From an uncultured Gammaproteobacteria bacterium (lineage in GTDB: Bacteria; Pseudomonadota; Gammaproteobacteria; JAADHQ01), in the NCBI GenBank assembly GCA_947258655.1, contig CAMYJD010000005.1, positions 62,001 to 126,000 of the forward strand: DNA of 64,000 bases, in the 5' to 3' direction. A program made the translations under genes and the position numbers. Positions 20,254 through 28,542 of this stretch are shown piece after piece. A model generated the notes under the pieces. The model worked only from the letters and a program-made list of their open reading frames with translations, searched no databases and had not been told where the DNA came from. Numbering within the stretch: the first letter of the stretch is position 1; every line of letters starts with the position of its first letter.

Positions 20254-20800
20254 CTTCATCAAATCAATACTGTGCATTTGCCTGCTTCTGCTACCGTTAT
20301 GGAGCCAGGCACAGAGCGGAGTAGCATGGGAAACGCTGGGTGACAAACAACAAAAAATACTCAAGCGCTTTGAAAATACATGGCAGGATATGGATCCGGA
20401 GCGCCAGTCTCGACTCGAACGTGGCGCGCAACGCTGGCTGGAAATGACGCCTGAACAACGCCAGCGCGCCAAGCAGCGCCTGCAACGCTGGCGCAGCCTC
20501 AGTGACGAACAGCGCCAATGGATACGCGAGCGTTTCCAGCGCTTCCGCAATCTCCCCGCCGATGAACGTGAACAGCTGCGTACAATGTACAAACGCTTCG
20601 CGCAACTACCGCAGGAAAAACGCGAGCAGATTTTTGAACGCTGGAAAAACATGTCGCCGGAAGAACGTAACGCCGTTCGCAACAAACTCAGTCGCATGAC
20701 GCCGCAACAACGGCGCCAGTTTCGCGATCGCTGGAAGAAACTGTCACCTGCCGAGCGCAGGGCGATGCGCGAGCGTTTTATGCGCAGACACGCCAAATAA
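20243..20800 (+). CDS. DUF3106 repeat protein, exported
   Basis: A 185-aa protein with a signal peptide (ends WSQAQ) and eight tandem units of about 18, later 15, residues. Each has the form W/R-x-x-[ML]-[STP]-P/D-E-[EQ]-R-x3-R-x4-R (for example EMTPEQRQRAKQRLQRWRSL, NMSPEERNAVRNKLS). The mature chain is very basic and must be helical. The repeated LTPEQ-like turn recalls periplasmic stress proteins of the CpxP/ZraP type, but that is only a resemblance. The start at 20243 is set by AAGGTG upstream and by the signal peptide. Confidence 0.8.
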   Translation: MKTSFIKSILCICLLLLPLWSQAQSGVAWETLGDKQQKILKRFENTWQDMDPERQSRLERGAQRWLEMTPEQRQRAKQRLQRWRSLSDEQRQWIRERFQRFRNLPADEREQLRTMYKRFAQLPQEKREQIFERWKNMSPEERNAVRNKLSRMTPQQRRQFRDRWKKLSPAERRAMRERFMRRHAK

Positions 20801-20833
20801 TATCAGTTTACTCAATACCTACGGGAACGGGCG

Positions 20834-21703
20834 ATGCCTTTACAATTTTCAAATTCCGACGTTTATCCATATTCACTTCTAAGACTGGCCATAATCACAC
20901 TGCTCACGCTGGGTATACTTATTGCGACACCGAGTGCCCGCAGCAGCGGATCAGTTCAGGTGCAGTACCTGCAAGATTCAAGTGATACCGAAGACATTTT
21001 TATCGATATAAACACTGATCTATCAGAAAAGGCGACACTGTTTACGGGCGTGGGCAAAACGCGCTCCCCGGCCAGTGCCGCTGACCTCGATCTGGATTAC
21101 TGGAACTTCGGCTTTGGCCTGCAACTCGGCAAGGCGTTCGACATCGAACTGGAGATCGGTAATTTTGGCCAGGACCGGGACATCAACACAGATACTATCG
21201 ACGTACGCTTACGCTGGTCCTTGGACGACTGGGCTTTCAGTATAAAACCGCAATATGACGAAATCGATGTGTTGTTGACCGGATTGAACAGAATCAGGGA
21301 ATTTGACAGCACCGGTATCGGTGTTACGCTCGCTTACTACGGTATAAAAAACTGGGAATACAGTCTTTCCTATGATACCTATGATTATTCACTGGATTTG
21401 CGAAGACTGCCTGTCATTGCCCGTATCGTGGATATATCAGCCAAGGCACTGACCATTGCGTCCGGACTGAAAGACAATGTCGCTTCAGCCGATATCACCT
21501 ATCTGGCAGCGAACACCGACATCACCCTTGCATATGCCAGAAGCAAATCAGCCATTGACCAGACATCATCGAATGTCGTTTCGCTGGCTTTCGATTTCTA
21601 CCATTTTATGCCCTACAGGCTTGGCCTTGAAATGGGAAGTGTTGGCTCGGATATTGACACCGCCAACCACTATGCCGGCATCAGCGCGGGCTATAGCTGG
21701 TAA
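20834..21703 (+). CDS. putative outer-membrane beta-barrel protein (hypothetical)
   Basis: A 289-aa protein with a rather long N-terminal signal region (a hydrophobic stretch at about 16-32, then SARSSGS). The mature part alternates polar and hydrophobic residues in many short strands (FGFGLQLGKAFDIELEIG, WEYSLSYDTYDYSL) and ends in aromatic YAGISAGYSW, the usual terminal signal of outer-membrane barrels. No family is recognised. It lies 33 bp after the DUF3106 gene, so it may be the last member of the ECF operon. It converges with the redoxin gene with no gap. Confidence 0.65.
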   Translation: MPLQFSNSDVYPYSLLRLAIITLLTLGILIATPSARSSGSVQVQYLQDSSDTEDIFIDINTDLSEKATLFTGVGKTRSPASAADLDLDYWNFGFGLQLGKAFDIELEIGNFGQDRDINTDTIDVRLRWSLDDWAFSIKPQYDEIDVLLTGLNRIREFDSTGIGVTLAYYGIKNWEYSLSYDTYDYSLDLRRLPVIARIVDISAKALTIASGLKDNVASADITYLAANTDITLAYARSKSAIDQTSSNVVSLAFDFYHFMPYRLGLEMGSVGSDIDTANHYAGISAGYSW

Positions 21704-22249
21704 TCATTCCTGTAGCAGCTTACGGATCATAGCTTCGGTTGCGTCATAGCGCCCTTCACCAAAATGATAATAGCGAATCATACCTTGCTTATCGACCAGG
21801 TACATGGCTGGCCAGTATCGGTTTGAATAACGGTTCCAGATGGCGAAATCATTATCGATCGCTACTGGATAGGCAATAGCGTTACGCTGCAGGTAAGCAC
21901 TGACCTTGTCGATATCAGCCTCATGGGCAAACTCGGGGCTATGTACCGCGATCACCTCGAAGCCTTGCTGCCGATATCTGGCATGCCACTTCTTGACATA
22001 GGGCTCGACGTTGCGACAGTTATAACAGCCATAGGTCCAGAACTCGACCACATACACCTTGCCCAGCATTGCCTGGTTGTCGAGGGGTGCGGAATTAAGC
22101 CAGCGGGCGGCTTTAATCGAAGGCGCCTTAACATTGATCATGCGCTCGGCTGCATGGGTATTGATGCTGACCTGGTTTAAAACTGCCAGGGCCGTCATCA
22201 ACAACAGCAATAGATAAATAAGCCCGCGCGCTATTTTTGTTTTCATCAA
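21704..22249 (-). CDS. membrane-anchored redoxin with CYNC active site (DipZ-like thioredoxin domain)
   Basis: A 181-aa protein with one N-terminal hydrophobic segment (about 8-24) and a thioredoxin fold. The active site is VVEFWTYGCYNCRN, the W-T-Y-x-C-x-N-C type seen in DipZ C-terminal domains rather than the WCPPC of TlpA. The fold continues with VIAVHSPEFAHEAD and the cis-Pro strand YWPAMYLVDKQGMIRYYHFG. A periplasmic thiol-disulfide role is likely, with an unknown partner. A strong hairpin separates it from the spondin gene upstream. Confidence 0.85.
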   Translation of the reverse strand: MMKTKIARGLIYLLLLLMTALAVLNQVSINTHAAERMINVKAPSIKAARWLNSAPLDNQAMLGKVYVVEFWTYGCYNCRNVEPYVKKWHARYRQQGFEVIAVHSPEFAHEADIDKVSAYLQRNAIAYPVAIDNDFAIWNRYSNRYWPAMYLVDKQGMIRYYHFGEGRYDATEAMIRKLLQE

Positions 22250-22269
22250 TGCCCACTACCCTATAGTGA

Positions 22270-22299
22270 ATGGCCCTGCAGAAGAATCTGCAGGGCCAT
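22270..22299 (-). terminator. hairpin after the spondin-domain gene
   Basis: A perfect 13-bp stem (22270-22282 with 22287-22299) closes a four-base loop AGAA, 17 bp downstream of the spondin gene stop. The flank is not a clean T-run, but the stem is strong and well placed for a terminator on the minus strand. Confidence 0.7.
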
Positions 22300-22316
22300 C
22301 AGGGCACAGGTACGGT

Positions 22317-22994
22317 TTAATTGACAAGGGTAATAACCACCTTGGCGACCGGATTGCGCCAGTCACGTTCGGCCGCATTCAGCTCGTTTGGCTCAACACC
22401 GTGACCATGAATACCGGCGTGAATATGCACAAAATCCTCGCCACCCACTCCCGGTGAACCGCCTGCGCCACCACATACCGGACCCGGTATATTGGCACAG
22501 AGCTCGTCATTCGGCTCGCTGCCGGCATCATAAGCCTTGGCATGAAGCACCAACGGGGCCTTATTACGCGGCAGGCGTATGCTGTTCACTGAAACAAAGG
22601 CATCATTGGTTGGGATCAGCATCGCCGCCATACTCATAAAACGGTTTCGCTTATTGGCCTTGAGCATGATGACGCGGGTATGACCGGGTTCAAGCAGACC
22701 GCCTTCAGTCTGGACCACCAATGTCTTGTTGGTCGCTTCAAGCTCAGCAGTCAGTTCGCCTGTACTACCACCCTCGGCCAGGGCCGCCAGTCCATCACTG
22801 GCAGGGCTACCCAGTTCAAACAACTTTAGATTACGCCTGTGCGAGGCCGTCAGTATCGGTGTAAACGTCTGCCCGCGCGTCAGATTGGTTACCTCGACTT
22901 TATAGGCGAACGATTCTGCCTGGACCTGGACTGAAGCTGTGCATACAGCTGCAAGCAGCAGGCCCTTCAGTAGTTTTGCAAATTTTATCTCCAT
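22317..22994 (-). CDS. spondin-domain-containing exported protein
   Basis: A 225-aa protein with a signal peptide (ends VQVQA, about residue 26) and a spondin-N-like domain. Recognisable parts are KVEVTNLTRGQTFTPILTAS, the LFELGSPASDGLAALAEGG segment, and a late Asp/Glu/Cys-rich part (SEPNDELCANIPGPVCGG) with His residues (FVHIHAGIHGHG). Bacterial members are secreted. Their role is poorly known, and a calcium- or surface-binding role is only inferred. AGGAG precedes the ATG. It lies 91 bp after the sensor kinase gene on the same strand. Confidence 0.8.
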   Translation of the reverse strand: MEIKFAKLLKGLLLAAVCTASVQVQAESFAYKVEVTNLTRGQTFTPILTASHRRNLKLFELGSPASDGLAALAEGGSTGELTAELEATNKTLVVQTEGGLLEPGHTRVIMLKANKRNRFMSMAAMLIPTNDAFVSVNSIRLPRNKAPLVLHAKAYDAGSEPNDELCANIPGPVCGGAGGSPGVGGEDFVHIHAGIHGHGVEPNELNAAERDWRNPVAKVVITLVN

Positions 22995-23006
22995 CGTGAT
23001 CTCCTG

Positions 23007-23039
23007 TGATTATGCTTACGTGTTCTGAGTGCATAATCA
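23007..23039. promoter_or_regulatory. 9-bp inverted repeat in front of the spondin gene
   Basis: TGATTATGC (23007-23015) and GCATAATCA (23031-23039) form perfect arms 15 bp apart, ending just upstream of the spondin ribosome site. It could be the operator of the neighbouring response regulator or a leader hairpin. Confidence 0.45.
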
Positions 23040-23085
23040 TGAACGACACTGCTCCCGTGTCAGTCACGATTTATTAACAAAACTA

Positions 23086-24561
23086 TCACGCCTGATGAAT
23101 CGGCAGATTAAAACGAAACTCCGTACCCTGATTAATTCTGCTGAATGCCTGGATAGTACTGCCATGCAATTCCAGGATGCGTTTAGTGATGGCCAGGCCC
23201 AGGCCAGCGCCGCCACTGCTCTGCTGACGACTTTTTTCCGGGCGGTAAAAGCGCTCGAATATCAACGGCAATTCCTTCTCGGCGATACCGCAGCCGTTGT
23301 CCCTGACCTGCACCGTCACCGCACCATCCGTGCGTGTCAGAATAATATCGATGCGGCCATCGTCGGGGGTATAACGGATGGCATTTTCGAGCAGGTTCTG
23401 GATAACGCGCTCGATTAAACCGAGATCGGCATGCACAAATGGCAGCGATTCATCGAACCTGGTCGCGACACTGATATTCCTTTTACTGGTCATGAGCCAG
23501 TACTTGTGGATTACATCGTGCACCAGTTCCGGCAAGGAAAAGGCCTCGCACTTCGGTCGGGTTTCATTGGCATCAAGGCGCGCGAGTTCGAACAGTTCCG
23601 ACACCAGGTTTGCGAGGCGCTGACTGTGCTGTAATGCGGTCTTTATATAGCGCTTCTTATCCGTCTCGTTTAATTCATCACTCTTGCGTAAAATAGTTTC
23701 CAGATAACCCTGCAAGGTCGTTAACGGAGTACGCAAATCATGCGATACATTGGCAATCAGCTCGCGTCTTTGTACATCTGATTGTTTCAGTTTATTTAAT
23801 TGCCTGACTATGGTATTTGCCATTTCATAAAACGAATAGGTCAGATCATCTATTTCGTCCGACGACCTGTCATGACGGATTTGTGAATCTGAAATCTTAC
23901 TGAAACCGGATTGCTTGAACTGTTCAATCTTTTCAGACAGCGTACTCAGCCTTCTGGTCATATACCTGAATACCATCAGCGCCAGCAATAGCGACATAGC
24001 CAGCACAATGATTATTACCCATGTGCTGGTGTTAATTATATAGCTGTTCATCAGGTGCGAAACCACACTGCTGAATCTTTCTCCTGCAAGAATAATATAC
24101 AGATATCCCCGAGTCTTACCACTCTGAATCAACGGGACGACAGAGAAAATCTTGTTATTATTGATATCACGCGGGTCTGAGCCCTCTATCGGAAATCCAC
24201 GTTGTCCCTGGATAAAATCCTTGACTGGCTGCAGATCAATATGAGTGCGCACAATACTTTCATCGGGCGCATTGTAACCAATGATCTTGCCCTCGCCATC
24301 GATTGAATACAGCTCTATCGCCGGATTAATCTGCATGAAGGCATGAAACAGATCCTGCAACCTGTCTTCATAGACCATACCGTTTTCGAAGATCTTGTAT
24401 TCCCGGGCAATATGCGCGGCCAGGTCCTTGTTCAGTTTCTGTTGCGTCTCCAGCTGGTACAGATGATTACTGTACAGATGCAGGAACAACAACAAGGCCG
24501 CCAATAGCGAGAACAGCGCAAACAGCGTTAGCGCCAGTTTTGAGTACAGGCTTTTAAACAT
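23086..24561 (-). CDS. two-component sensor histidine kinase
   Basis: A 491-aa membrane kinase: TM1 at about 9-29, a periplasmic sensor of about 147 residues, TM2 at about 177-199, HAMP (200-260), HisKA with phospho-His274 in NVSHDLRTPL and HATPase_c (LLENAIRYTPDDGRI, DNGCGIAEKELP, GGAGLGLAITKRI). All ATP-binding boxes are intact. The periplasmic part has a YSIDGEGKIIGY strand typical of PAS/Cache-like sensors. The ligand is unknown. It lies 15 bp after its response regulator gene, so the two form an operon. The spondin gene follows. Confidence 0.93.
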   Translation of the reverse strand: MFKSLYSKLALTLFALFSLLAALLLFLHLYSNHLYQLETQQKLNKDLAAHIAREYKIFENGMVYEDRLQDLFHAFMQINPAIELYSIDGEGKIIGYNAPDESIVRTHIDLQPVKDFIQGQRGFPIEGSDPRDINNNKIFSVVPLIQSGKTRGYLYIILAGERFSSVVSHLMNSYIINTSTWVIIIVLAMSLLLALMVFRYMTRRLSTLSEKIEQFKQSGFSKISDSQIRHDRSSDEIDDLTYSFYEMANTIVRQLNKLKQSDVQRRELIANVSHDLRTPLTTLQGYLETILRKSDELNETDKKRYIKTALQHSQRLANLVSELFELARLDANETRPKCEAFSLPELVHDVIHKYWLMTSKRNISVATRFDESLPFVHADLGLIERVIQNLLENAIRYTPDDGRIDIILTRTDGAVTVQVRDNGCGIAEKELPLIFERFYRPEKSRQQSSGGAGLGLAITKRILELHGSTIQAFSRINQGTEFRFNLPIHQA

Positions 24562-24576
24562 GCTCGGCTATGACAC

Positions 24577-25290
24577 TCATGAAGGATGTTCGTGAAATTT
24601 ATAACCAACACCCCACACGGTCAAAACATATTCGGGATTGGCCGGATCGGTTTCGATTTTTGCGCGCAGGCGGTTAATATGTGAGTTAACGGTATGTTCA
24701 TAGCCGTCGTGACCATAGCCCCAAATCTGATCGAGTAATTGCGGGCGGCTGTACACGCGCCCTGGATTGCGGGCAAAGTGAACCAGTAAATCAAATTCCC
24801 TCGCGGTCAGATCGACGACCTCACCTTTGATCGCTACCTTGCGTTTTTCTATATCTATATCCATCAGACCCATACTGATCCTGTGCCCGTCGTCATCATC
24901 CCTGGACGAAACCGGAGCCACCAGATCGAGACGCCTGAATATAGCCTTCACTCGCGCCAGCAGTTCACGGATGCTGAAGGGCTTGGTAATATAATCATCG
25001 GCACCGATCTCAAGCCCCAGCACCCGGTCAAGTTCGGATGTCCTGGCCGTCAACATCAGAATAGGTATGAAGCCGTCCTGCTGCCTGATTTTGCGACATA
25101 CCTCGATGCCATCGAGCTGTGGCAACATCAAATCCAGAATGATCAGGTCGAATTCCTGCTCCAGCGCCAGACTCAAGCCCTGGCGACCGTCACTGGCCAC
25201 CTGTACATCACAGGCAATATCTCCCAGGTTCACCTCCAACAGGTGAGCTATATCAGCATTATCTTCTATAACGAGTACTTTCCGCCCCAT
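24577..25290 (-). CDS. OmpR-family response regulator
   Basis: A DNA-binding partner of the adjacent kinase: a receiver domain (LVIEDNADIAHLL, phospho-Asp in LIILDLMLPQLDG, KPFSIREL) and a C-terminal winged helix (VVDLTAREFDLLVHFARNPG, YEHTVNSHINRLRAKIE). From 25290 it is 237 aa, the family norm. An in-frame ATG at 25323 would add 11 residues, and neither has a strong ribosome site. First gene of the regulator-kinase pair. Confidence 0.93.
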   Translation of the reverse strand: MGRKVLVIEDNADIAHLLEVNLGDIACDVQVASDGRQGLSLALEQEFDLIILDLMLPQLDGIEVCRKIRQQDGFIPILMLTARTSELDRVLGLEIGADDYITKPFSIRELLARVKAIFRRLDLVAPVSSRDDDDGHRISMGLMDIDIEKRKVAIKGEVVDLTAREFDLLVHFARNPGRVYSRPQLLDQIWGYGHDGYEHTVNSHINRLRAKIETDPANPEYVLTVWGVGYKFHEHPS

Positions 25291-25428
25291 CGCAATAACA
25301 CCGTCCGCTAATAAATCATTCATGTCACGATGGTAACGCCGAAACCATCACGAAATCATCACAAATATTAGAAGAGACTATCCCCTGAAAGTTCCATTTT
25401 GACAGACAATCGGTCGTGCTGTGGGAAT

Positions 25429-25466
25429 CACAAGCAACAGCGGCAGGACGCCGACTGCTGCTTGTG
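25429..25466 (-). terminator. hairpin after pntB
   Basis: An imperfect stem of about 15 bp: CACAAGCA (25429-25436) with TGCTTGTG (25459-25466), continued by CAG/CTG and CGGC/GCCG around the loop AGGAC. It starts six bases beyond the pntB stop on the minus strand, so it most likely ends the pnt transcript. Confidence 0.55.
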
Positions 25467-25471
25467 GTCAA

Positions 25472-26851
25472 TCAGAGCTCCTTTGTACCCTGGATGAGCT
25501 GGCTGGCCATTTCCTGGCCGTCACCGTAGAGCATGCGGGTATTATCGGCATAAAACAGCGCGTTTTCGACGCCGGAGAAGCCTGCACCCTTACCACGTTT
25601 GATCACGATCACGTTCTTGGCATAATCGGCATTCAGGATTGGCATGCCATAAATCGGGCTGTCGGGATTGCTACGTGCAACCGGATTGACGACATCATTC
25701 GCGCCGATGACCAGGGCCACATCTGCGGTATCGAATTCCTCGTTGATTTCATCGAGATCAAAAATACGGTCATAGGGTACGCCGGCCTCGGCCAACAGCA
25801 CATTCATATGCCCCGGCATGCGTCCCGCAACCGGGTGGATCGCAAACTTTACGTCAACGCCGTTATCGATCAGTTGCTTGGACAATTCCCAGATCTTGTG
25901 TTGCGCCTGCGCGACGGCCATGCCGTATCCAGGGATAATGATGACCTTTTCTGCGAACGCCATCATTACTGCGGCATCACTGGCCTCGATCGGTTTCAGG
26001 CTGCCCTCGACAGCGGCTTCCTCGGCACCCGTTGTGGCCCCGAATGAACCGAACAGGACATTCGACAGCGGCCGGTTCATGGCCTTGGCCATCAACTGGG
26101 TCAGCAGCGTACCCGCCGCACCGACCACGGTACCGGCAATAATCATTGCGGCGTTATTCAATACAAAGCCTTCAAAGGCAACCGCCAATCCCGTCAGTGC
26201 ATTATACAACGAGATCAGCACCGGCATATCGGCGCCACCTATCGGCACGGTCATCAATACGCCAAACAATAAAGCGAGGAAGAAAAACAGAATGATCATA
26301 GGGACGTCAGCACCGACAAAAGCCAGGTAGATTCCAGAACCGATGGTGCCGGCAAACACGAGCAGATTAAAGGCCTGCTGGTAAGGGAAGCGCACTGCTG
26401 TGCGCAACCAGCCCTGCAACTTCGCAAATGCAATCAGACTGCCGCTGAACGACACGGTACCGATCAACGCACCCAGTACGGCCAGATTTATGGCCACCTG
26501 GCCATGCATGGCCGTTTCGTGAGCCGACAGCTTGATCAGCTCGACAGCGGCAATCGCGGCGGCCGCACCACCGCCCATACCGTTGTAGAGCGCAATCATT
26601 TGTGGCATGTCGGTCATCGCAACACGTTTGCCGGACACAAACGCAATACCGGAACCGATGATAATCGCCGCAATCATCAGGCCAAAATTATTCAGATCCT
26701 GCACGAAGAAGGTAACGATCGTAGCCGCAATCATACCGATACCAGCCCAGATGATGCCATCGCGTGCGGTTCGCGGTGAACTCATGCGCTTGAGCCCTAG
26801 GATAAACAGGGCAACGGCGACGAAGTAGACGACTTCGATCAGATTAGCCAT
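25472..26851 (-). CDS. pntB: NAD(P) transhydrogenase, beta subunit
   Basis: Proton-driven hydride transfer from NADH to NADP+ at the inner membrane. The 459 aa comprise about eight or nine transmembrane helices followed by the NADP(H)-binding domain III. That domain is seen in IIPGYGMAVAQAQHKIWELS, HPVAGRMPGHMNVLLAEA, VALVIGANDVVNPVAR and VIKRGKGAGFSGVENALFY. The start overlaps the end of the preceding small subunit by 8 bp. Last gene of a three-gene pnt operon. It supplies NADPH, which would also feed gltBD and glutathione reductase. Confidence 0.96.
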   Translation of the reverse strand: MANLIEVVYFVAVALFILGLKRMSSPRTARDGIIWAGIGMIAATIVTFFVQDLNNFGLMIAAIIIGSGIAFVSGKRVAMTDMPQMIALYNGMGGGAAAAIAAVELIKLSAHETAMHGQVAINLAVLGALIGTVSFSGSLIAFAKLQGWLRTAVRFPYQQAFNLLVFAGTIGSGIYLAFVGADVPMIILFFFLALLFGVLMTVPIGGADMPVLISLYNALTGLAVAFEGFVLNNAAMIIAGTVVGAAGTLLTQLMAKAMNRPLSNVLFGSFGATTGAEEAAVEGSLKPIEASDAAVMMAFAEKVIIIPGYGMAVAQAQHKIWELSKQLIDNGVDVKFAIHPVAGRMPGHMNVLLAEAGVPYDRIFDLDEINEEFDTADVALVIGANDVVNPVARSNPDSPIYGMPILNADYAKNVIVIKRGKGAGFSGVENALFYADNTRMLYGDGQEMASQLIQGTKEL

Positions 26852-27149
26852 GCTTTTTCTCCTTACTGCTCTTGAACATCTCGAGCATGCGCTCGGTCAC
26901 GACATAACCACCGACGGCATTCATCGCGGCCAGCAACACAGCAAAGAAACCGACTACCTGCTCGCTCGTGGTCTCGGCATGTCCCAAGGCGATCATTGCG
27001 CCAACCAGCACGATACCGTGGACAAAATTGGACCCCGACATCAATGGCGTATGCAGGATGACCGGCACCTTGGCAATGACTTCGTAACCGGCAAATGCGG
27101 CCAGCAAGAAAATATACAGGGCGCTGATACCTGATATAGTTTCAACCAT
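26844..27149 (-). CDS. pntAB: NAD(P) transhydrogenase, alpha subunit part 2 (membrane part)
   Basis: A 101-aa membrane protein of three or four helices (LYIFLLAAFAGYEVI, PLMSGSNFVHGIVLVGAMIA, VGFFAVLLAAMNAVGGYVV) ending in a charged tail. This is the separate C-terminal part of PntA, as in Rhodospirillum-type split enzymes; in E. coli it is fused to the NAD-binding part. It has 2 bp to pntAA and overlaps pntB. Confidence 0.94.
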   Translation of the reverse strand: MVETISGISALYIFLLAAFAGYEVIAKVPVILHTPLMSGSNFVHGIVLVGAMIALGHAETTSEQVVGFFAVLLAAMNAVGGYVVTERMLEMFKSSKEKKHG

Positions 27150-27151
27150 TA

Positions 27152-28279
27152 TTAATCTCCTTCAACCAGGTTTCGGGTTGGCTCGTGCAGAATCCGACCG
27201 TCGCGCGTCAGTGATGCCCCGGCGAGGATTTCATCCTCCCAATCGGGCTTCAGTTCACCATCGACTATCATTAACTCAAGCAGATTCTGTAAATTTTTCG
27301 CATACATCTCACTTGCATGGACGGACAACATACTGGGTACATTTTCCGGGCCATGCACCAGTACGCCCTGATGCTCGACTGTCTTGCCGGCCTCGGTCAG
27401 CTCGCAGTTTCCGCCGCTCTCGGCCGCCAGATCGACGATGACCGAACCGGGCTTCATACGCTCAACCATATCACTGTCAATCAGGCGTGGCGCCGTGCGT
27501 CCCGGGATCGAGGCCGTTGTAATCACCACATTGGATTTGGCGATATGATCGGCCAGCATGTTACGTTCCTTGTGTTTTTCAGCCTCGGTCAGTTCGCGTG
27601 CATAGCCACCTTCAGCCTCGGCATCGACCTCGAGCTGGAGGAATTTTGCCCCCAGTGACTCGACCTGTTCCTTCGTCACTGCACGCACATCATAGGCCTC
27701 GACCACGGCACCCAGGCGGCGTGCCGTCGCAATTGCCTGCAGGCCGGACACACCAGCACCAATCACCAGCACCTTGGCCGGTCTGATCGTACCGGCGGCC
27801 GTGGTCAGCATCGGGAAGAACTGACTGGACAGATCCGCCGCCATCAGGACTGCCTTGTAACCGGCCACAGCGGCCTGTGACGACAACACATCCATGGATT
27901 GCGCGCGTGAAATACGCGGCACCAGCTCCATCGCAATACTGGTAATATTGTTATCACGCATTTTTTTGACGCGTTCTGCATAGCGATGCGGTTGCATCAT
28001 CGCGATGACAATTTGCCCGGCAGACATCATGTCAATCTCTTCCTCTGATGGAGGCTGGACCTTGAGGATGAGATCGGCATGCTCGTATACCTGTTGGGCG
28101 TTTTCGACACAACTGATGTCATCGAATTCGCTATCGGGCAGATAACTGGCATCACCGGCGCCGCCCTGGATCACAACCTTGAATCCCTTTTTGCAGTATT
28201 TTTCCGCGACCGCCGGCACTATCGCGACACGTCGCTCGCCGTCTGTAATCTCTGTGGGTATGCCTATCGTTACCGGCAT
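27152..28279 (-). CDS. pntAA: NAD(P) transhydrogenase, alpha subunit part 1 (NAD-binding)
   Basis: A 375-aa soluble domain I that binds NAD(H). The N-terminal half is like alanine dehydrogenase (IPTEITDGERRVAIVP, VIQGGAGDASYLPDSEF). The Rossmann motif is VLVIGAGVSGLQAIATARRLG, and the mobile loop with IPGRTAPRLIDSDMV follows. First gene of pntAA-pntAB-pntB. The upstream 180 bp must hold the promoter, but no clear elements stand out. Confidence 0.95.
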   Translation of the reverse strand: MPVTIGIPTEITDGERRVAIVPAVAEKYCKKGFKVVIQGGAGDASYLPDSEFDDISCVENAQQVYEHADLILKVQPPSEEEIDMMSAGQIVIAMMQPHRYAERVKKMRDNNITSIAMELVPRISRAQSMDVLSSQAAVAGYKAVLMAADLSSQFFPMLTTAAGTIRPAKVLVIGAGVSGLQAIATARRLGAVVEAYDVRAVTKEQVESLGAKFLQLEVDAEAEGGYARELTEAEKHKERNMLADHIAKSNVVITTASIPGRTAPRLIDSDMVERMKPGSVIVDLAAESGGNCELTEAGKTVEHQGVLVHGPENVPSMLSVHASEMYAKNLQNLLELMIVDGELKPDWEDEILAGASLTRDGRILHEPTRNLVEGD

Positions 28280-28542
28280 GTTGGTTCTCCAAAAAAGTTG
28301 TATTTCGTAACCATCTGTTTTATTTACATAAAAAAGGCACGTGCCGGGATATCCGGAGTGCCAGACGGGCCCTAACGATTATCGCTAAGTGTATGCCCTG
28401 ACATGCAGCCATTTCAAAGTGGGCCAATGTTAGCGGATTTTTACACTGACGGGTAGATCAAGTGCACAGATTTGGCCCAAACAACGGTGGTTTCACAGGT
28501 TTTGCCATGTTAATCTCGCCATACAGCACCAGGAGGTGTCCA

